DNA from: Paracoccus sp. S-4012
GTDB taxonomy: Bacteria; Pseudomonadota; Alphaproteobacteria; Rhodobacterales; Rhodobacteraceae
Assembly: GCF_009674885.1 (NCBI RefSeq)
Contig: NZ_WKKA01000018.1
Span: 1-49,846, forward strand
Length of the DNA: 49,846 bases
Reading direction: 5' to 3'
Under the pieces are notes generated by a model. It was given only the letters and a program-made list of their open reading frames with translations. It was not told the origin of the DNA and searched no databases. This document shows positions 46,076-49,846 of the stretch, one piece after another; within the stretch, counting starts at the first letter, position 1, and every line of letters starts with the position of its first letter. The position numbers were made by a program, and so were the translations under genes.

Positions 46076-46441
46076 TCACTCGTCCCAAGCCTGCACGAGC
46101 GTCTGCCGGGCGATCCTTCCGTCTCCGAGTTCCACCGTCGCGATACAGAAGACCTTGGTGCCGTCCGGATAAGCACAGGATTGAGTGAAGGCGAGTCGGT
46201 CACCTTCGGTGACGGCGAAATCCACCGCATGGGTGATGGCGCGCGAGCAGATGTCGTCCCAGTAGGTCGCGATGGCGGCACGGCCGCTCACCACGCGCGG
46301 ATGGCTCGGCGGATTGTTGCGATCGATCATCCGGACCTCGGCATCATCGGCGTAGAGGCTGGCAAGCCGACGGGCATCGCGGTTCTCGATTGCATGCTTC
46401 AGGCCCTCGGCGCTTACGCGCTCAGCTGTCGTGCCCTGCAA
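46076..46441 (-). CDS. NTF2-like / SgcJ-type small protein
   Basis: A 121-residue protein of the SnoaL/NTF2-like fold: first helix GLKHAIENRDARRLASLYADDAEVRMID, then SGRAAIATYWDDI, and strands ending RIARQTLVQAWDE. Such proteins are small barrel enzymes or binding domains; the ligand is unknown. TTG 46441 is preferred because GAGGAGG stands 7 nt ahead; a later GTG (VSAEG) is possible. It follows the exported hypothetical gene by 37 bp on the same strand. Confidence 0.75.
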   Translation of the reverse strand: MQGTTAERVSAEGLKHAIENRDARRLASLYADDAEVRMIDRNNPPSHPRVVSGRAAIATYWDDICSRAITHAVDFAVTEGDRLAFTQSCAYPDGTKVFCIATVELGDGRIARQTLVQAWDE

Positions 46442-46478
46442 GGCATCCTCCTCGGAATAGGCCCCCGCGGCCGAGTGT

Positions 46479-47006
46479 CTATTCGACCGGGATCATGAGA
46501 TGGGCATAAGGCGTGCCGGCCCACATGACGTAGGGCATCGTCGTGTCGGGGCTGGGCTCCTCGGAGTAGCCCGACATTGCGTCTCCCGCGTTCACGACCA
46601 TCACGTGCGGACCGGTTTCGATCCAGTTGTTGCCCGCCGTCGGTCCCGCGGCATAGGGGTCGGTGTTGCTGGCATCCGTTCCGCCGGCCAGCATGTAGAT
46701 GAAGCCGATCCGGTCCGCTGGCGGCTCAGCCTTGTTGATCCAGGCCATTACCCAATCCATCGCGTTTGCGTCGCCGCACATCGGGTCGGGGCCGGGTGTT
46801 ACAGGGTTGTCGGGCATGCACCACCAGCCGTTGCTGCCTTCACGCAGCGTGGTCATCGCGCCACTCTCGTCGAAGCCGTGGATCGTGGCCCCGGCGGCGA
46901 CCGCGGCCGGCGCGGCGGATTCCGCGCTCTTGATCATGTCGGTGGCCTCCTGCGCCACGGCCGGGAGCGCAGTGCCGATCAGAGCAAGGATGAGGATTCG
47001 GGACAT
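46479..47006 (-). CDS. Exported hypothetical protein
   Basis: A 175-residue protein with a signal peptide (ILILALIGTALPAVAQ, cleavage near AQA/EAT, residue 19) and a GGAGG ribosome site. The mature part has two Cys (GWWCMPDNP, PMCGDANAM) that could pair, a FIYMLAGGTDASNTDPYA segment and a C-terminal MPYVMWAGTPYAHLMIPVE. I do not recognise a named family. Located between the NTF2-like gene and the hydrolase/LuxR regulator, all on the reverse strand, so possibly a target of that regulator. Confidence 0.75.
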   Translation of the reverse strand: MSRILILALIGTALPAVAQEATDMIKSAESAAPAAVAAGATIHGFDESGAMTTLREGSNGWWCMPDNPVTPGPDPMCGDANAMDWVMAWINKAEPPADRIGFIYMLAGGTDASNTDPYAAGPTAGNNWIETGPHVMVVNAGDAMSGYSEEPSPDTTMPYVMWAGTPYAHLMIPVE

Positions 47007-47143
47007 GGCAAGCCTCCATCGCAGGCGCCGCTCCGGGCTGAGGATCGGCCCGAACGGCGAACTCGGGGGCAGTCTGCCCCAAGCGCTCCGGGTTCCGCTT
47101 GCACCGAACGGGCTATGACGACGATGGCCCGATCGGGCCAGTC

Positions 47144-48691
47144 TCAGGCGCCCTCGCTGCGCGCCAGCAGGGCGGCGGCAGCGGCGCGCGAGGGCAGATC
47201 GAGCTTGAGAAGGATGTTGGCAACGTGCCGTTTGACCGTATGCGCAGAAAGCTCCAGCCGCCCGGCGATCTCGTGATTGCTGAGCCCTTCGGCCACCAGC
47301 GCGAGAACCTCCCGCTCGCGTTGGGTGAGAGGCGCGAGTTCAGGATCTCGCCGTGGAACGCGGCGCGCCCGCCCGAGATGCTGCTCGGGGACGAGCCGTT
47401 CGACCGCCACAAACGCGCCGTCGATCCGAACCTCTCCCCACGTGGCAAAATGCTGGCCTGCGCCGAAGGCAACCTCTGCGGCGACGGTCGAGACCAGCAC
47501 GATGCCGGAGGCCGCCTGCCCGGCCAAGGCAAGGGCAATTCGCGCTATGCTGCCATAGGCGGCACTCTCGCCGGGCAGGACCTCGCCCACATGCACGCCC
47601 TGACCCAACCCGATCCCCAGCGAGCGCGCGAGATCGTTCAGGATCTGCGCGCAAGCCAGCGCCCGCGAGGGCCCGTCGAAGCGCAGCAGCCGGCCTTCGG
47701 GCCCTGATGCCATGACGGAACCGCCAAAGCATCGCGCCTCGTTGGAAAGGCGTGCGTCGAATCCGGCCATGCGCTCAGCGAGTTCAGCGTCAAGAAGCGC
47801 CCGCCGGGACGCACCCGTCACACGCAGGGCGAGGAGAGCCGCAAGGCTCCGCTCGGGCATGGTCGATGGCGTGGTGCCGGTCAGGAACTCTTCGATGGCA
47901 TCGACGACGGCGTCCGTGTCACCGGTCCAGATCAGGTGATCGCGCCCCTCCAGCCAACGCAACGCCGCACCGGGGATATGCCGCGCAAGGTATGATGCCG
48001 CCTCGGGGTTCACGCGGGCATCGTGACGACGGTGCAGGATCAGGGTTGGCACCCGGATGCGGGGCAGGATTGCCCGCAGGTCGATGGCTGCGTTCATACG
48101 GGCCAGCGCGATCGCGGCGGTGGGGCTGCAGGACAACCTCTCGAACCGCGCCCACCCAGCCTGAAGCTCCGGATCGACCGACCGCCCAGGGGCGAAGTTC
48201 CGGAGCGTCCTGCCCTGGCCCCAACTCGTTTCGGCCTGCGTTACGAAGCGCTCGACCGCCTCGCTGTCCTGCACCCAGCGGTGAAAGCAGGCATAGCCGC
48301 CATAGAGCACCAGGGCCCGCAACCGCTCAGGATGAGTCGCTGCGAAAAGCAGCGACAGGGGTGCGCCCTCGGACGCGCCGAGAAGCGCGGCCCGCCCGCT
48401 TCCGGCCGCGTCCATGACCGCCCGCACGTCATCCGTGCAGGTTGCGAGATCGGGAAGATGGACAGGATCAACCCCGTCCGACAGGCCCGTGCCACGCTTG
48501 TCGAGCTGGATCAGCCGAGTAAATCCCGACAAGCGGCGCAACATATGGGCATAACCCGGATCCTCCCAGTGAAGGTCGATGTTCGAGAGAAATCCGGGCA
48601 CGAAGACGAGATCAATGGGCCCCTGACCCACCGCCTGGTAGGCGATCCGCAGGTCGCCGCTCCGGGCGTAGCGCGTCTGGGGGAGCTTCAT
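47144..48691 (-). CDS. Alpha/beta-hydrolase - cyclase-like - LuxR HTH fusion regulator
   Basis: A 515-residue protein with three parts. Residues 1-272: alpha/beta hydrolase with nucleophile elbow GASEG (S107), Asp224 (RRHDARV) and His252 (EGRDHLIW), so the catalytic triad looks complete. About 310-432: region resembling a class III adenylate cyclase homology domain (SVMASGPEGRLLRFDG, GLGQGVHVGEVLPGESAAYGSIARIALALAG) but without the metal-binding Asp pair, so non-cyclising. Residues 453-515: LuxR/NarL HTH (LTQREREVLALVAEGLSNHEIAGRL, SAHTVKRHVANIL). Likely a DNA-binding regulator that senses a small ester or other ligand. The role is inference. Confidence 0.85.
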   Translation of the reverse strand: MKLPQTRYARSGDLRIAYQAVGQGPIDLVFVPGFLSNIDLHWEDPGYAHMLRRLSGFTRLIQLDKRGTGLSDGVDPVHLPDLATCTDDVRAVMDAAGSGRAALLGASEGAPLSLLFAATHPERLRALVLYGGYACFHRWVQDSEAVERFVTQAETSWGQGRTLRNFAPGRSVDPELQAGWARFERLSCSPTAAIALARMNAAIDLRAILPRIRVPTLILHRRHDARVNPEAASYLARHIPGAALRWLEGRDHLIWTGDTDAVVDAIEEFLTGTTPSTMPERSLAALLALRVTGASRRALLDAELAERMAGFDARLSNEARCFGGSVMASGPEGRLLRFDGPSRALACAQILNDLARSLGIGLGQGVHVGEVLPGESAAYGSIARIALALAGQAASGIVLVSTVAAEVAFGAGQHFATWGEVRIDGAFVAVERLVPEQHLGRARRVPRRDPELAPLTQREREVLALVAEGLSNHEIAGRLELSAHTVKRHVANILLKLDLPSRAAAAALLARSEGA

Positions 48692-48803
48692 CGCCGTGGC
48701 TCACCTGCTATGCGGGCGATTGTAGCACCGGCCGCAGATTCCCGCACTCCTCGAGCGCGGCGTCCGGTCCGTTTGCTGACGATTGTCTTGGCGATCACCT
48801 CAT

Positions 48804-48864
48804 ATCGCGGATCGAGGTGCTCACGCCGTTATCCCGCCCCGCCGGAATGCAAAGCCATGGAAGG
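48804..48864 (+). mobile_element. Fragment of a second, diverged IS5-type transposase
   Basis: This 61-bp piece (GTGCTCACGCCGTTATCCCG core, ending AAGCCATGGAA) aligns with 49537-49597 inside the adjacent IS5-type transposase at roughly 85% identity by eye. It ends at the left terminus of the next IS5 copy. Only an internal slice of the element remains. Confidence 0.65.
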
Positions 48865-49597
48865 GGCTCTGTTGCACAAATCCCTTCAGGGATTCACGTC
48901 GCGAATCCAGCATGGTAGCTGGTCGACATGAGCAGACCCACACGCCTGACCTACAAGACCAGGAACTGGCCGGCCTACAATGAAGCGCTCAAGCGCCGGG
49001 GCTCGCTGACGATCTGGTTTGACCCAGAGATGATCTGGGAGGCGGCGGCGACGGGTCGACGTGGCCGACAGCAGACCTACAGCGATGCCGCCATCCAGAC
49101 CTGCCTCTCCATGAAGGTGCTGTTCGGCATGGCGTTGCGGCAGACGACCGGGTTCGTCGAGAGCCTGCTTCGCCTGGTCGGCCTCGACTGGACGGTGCCT
49201 GACTTCAGCACGCTGTCGCGGCGCAAGAAGACTTTGGCCGTCAACATCCCGTATCGGGGCTCCGGGGGGCCGATGCACCTGCTGATCGACAGCACCGGGA
49301 TCAAGGTCGAGGCCGAATGGCACGCGCGCAAGCATGGCGGCCCCAGGCGCCGGGTCTGGCGCAAGATCCACCTCGGGATAGACGAGGAAACGCTGGAGGT
49401 CCGGGCCGTCGAGATCACCGGGAGCCACATCGGTGACGCCCCGGTCCTGCCCGATCTGCTCAACCAGATCCCGGCGGACGAAGAGATCGGCAGCGTTACC
49501 GCAGACGGCGCCTACGACACCCGCAAGTGCCACGATGCGATCGCCGACCGCGGCGCTCACGCCGTGATCCCGCCCCGCAGGAACGCAAAGCCATGGA
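48865..49597 (+). mobile_element. IS5-family element, left part, truncated at its right side
   Basis: The left terminus GGCTCTGTTGCACAAATCCC (48865-48884) starts the element and the transposase ATG follows at 48928. The element stops abruptly at about 49597 within the transposase gene, where a sugar-type ABC ATPase gene begins on the other strand. No right inverted repeat is in the window. Confidence 0.75.
48928..49597 (+). pseudogene. IS5-family transposase, C-terminally truncated
   Basis: From ATG 48928 the frame is open to about 49597 and beyond the window by chance. It gives LTYKTRNWPAYNEALKRRGS, the DDE first Asp in LLIDSTGIK, KHGGPRRRVWRKIHLGIDEE, and second Asp in TADGAYDTRKCHDAIADRGA. 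The final Glu-containing C-terminal block is missing because homology ends after [11 protein letters not shown]. Past 49597 the frame is antisense of the ABC gene. It belongs to the IS5/IS903-like group. Inactive. Confidence 0.85.
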
Positions 49598-49846
49598 AGA
49601 CCGTCACGCGGAGCTTCGCGTCGAGGTTCGAGAGCGGCTCGTCGAAGAGGAACGCCTGCGGCTTCCTGACGATGGCGCGGCCCATCGCCACCCGCTGCCG
49701 CTGGCCGCCCGAGAGGGATTGCGGCTTGCGGTCGAGGAAGGGCTCGATCTCCAGCACCCGCGCCGCTTCGATCACGCGGGCGTCGATCTCGGCCCGCGGC
49801 GTCTTGCGGTTCCTGAGTCCGTATTCGAGGTTCCCGCGCACCGTCA
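49598..49846 (-). pseudogene. Sugar-type ABC transporter ATPase fragment (UgpC/MalK family)
   Basis: The middle of an ABC ATPase gene on the reverse strand: [13 protein letters not shown], then signature [19 protein letters not shown], Walker [16 protein letters not shown]. The gene enters from the right window edge and is cut at LRVT by the IS5-type fragment, so the C-terminal regulatory domain and D-loop/H-loop region are lost here. The LSNLDAKLR motif is typical of carbohydrate/glycerol-phosphate importer ATPases. Confidence 0.85.

Noticed and set aside
1..49846. CRISPR array or prophage structural module
   Set aside because: No set of regularly spaced direct repeats and no capsid, tail, terminase or cas-like protein is visible anywhere.

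Overview
The window reads as the chromosome of a high-GC alphaproteobacterium, most likely a member of the Rhodobacteraceae/Paracoccaceae. This rests on protein resemblance (fused MrpA-MrpB subunit, HutF-type histidine degradation, TRAP transporter, carboxynorspermidine pathway, YgiB/YgiC pair) and on the strong G/C bias at third codon positions. No rRNA or taxonomic marker gene is present, so the assignment is an inference.

Layout. 1-877 is a relic stretch holding a large hairpin and the 3' end of an SRAP (YedK-type) gene. 878-6706 is a tightly overlapped Mrp Na+/H+ antiporter operon (mrpAB-C-D-E-F-G). 6767-10653 holds a small membrane protein, pgk (reverse), two tandem cyclophilins (one cytoplasmic, one exported) and two reverse-strand membrane proteins. 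A tRNA-Gly(GCC) at 10795 is followed by a decayed patch with an IS110-type transposase relic.

11768-25181 is a nutrient-uptake block. The divergent hut cluster (hutF-hutC reverse, hutI-hutH-hutU forward) shares an 82-bp control region with a recognisable promoter and dyad. It continues into a polar amino acid ABC transporter (binding protein, two permeases, ATPase), then a TRAP transporter (Q, M, P) and a ketopantoate reductase-like gene. 25238-40570 is ordinary core genome: a YgiC/YgiB-type pair, a CNNM/CBS protein with an ExoD protein, an AI-2E family permease, the carboxy(nor)spermidine decarboxylase/dehydrogenase pair, a RecD-like helicase, an EcsC protein, two GNAT acetyltransferases, a DegP-like membrane-anchored protease, a soluble PQQ glucose dehydrogenase with a long Ala-rich tail, and an FMN reductase.

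40571-49846 is an accessory, decaying region. An IS256-type element (8-bp target duplication still visible) sits inside an IS5/IS427-type relic. It is followed by a frameshifted tyrosine recombinase that has lost catalytic residues, and by a 23-bp copy of a tRNA 3' end that looks like an attachment site. Then come an SRAP gene, an ilvA 3' relic, an NTF2-like protein, an exported hypothetical, a three-domain hydrolase/cyclase-like/LuxR regulator, and an IS5-type transposase fused abruptly to a truncated sugar-type ABC ATPase gene at the window edge.

In function, the hut enzymes with the adjacent ABC transporter form a histidine/urocanate uptake and degradation unit, and Mrp handles Na+/pH homeostasis. 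The polyamine pair and the glutathionylspermidine-synthase-like gene lie about 4.3 kb apart and may both concern polyamines. I found no CRISPR array, rRNA, prophage structural module or clearly new multi-gene system. The least ordinary items are the hydrolase/cyclase-like/LuxR protein with its exported neighbour, the nested mobile-element wreckage with its att-like tRNA end, and the Ala-rich tail on the glucose dehydrogenase.
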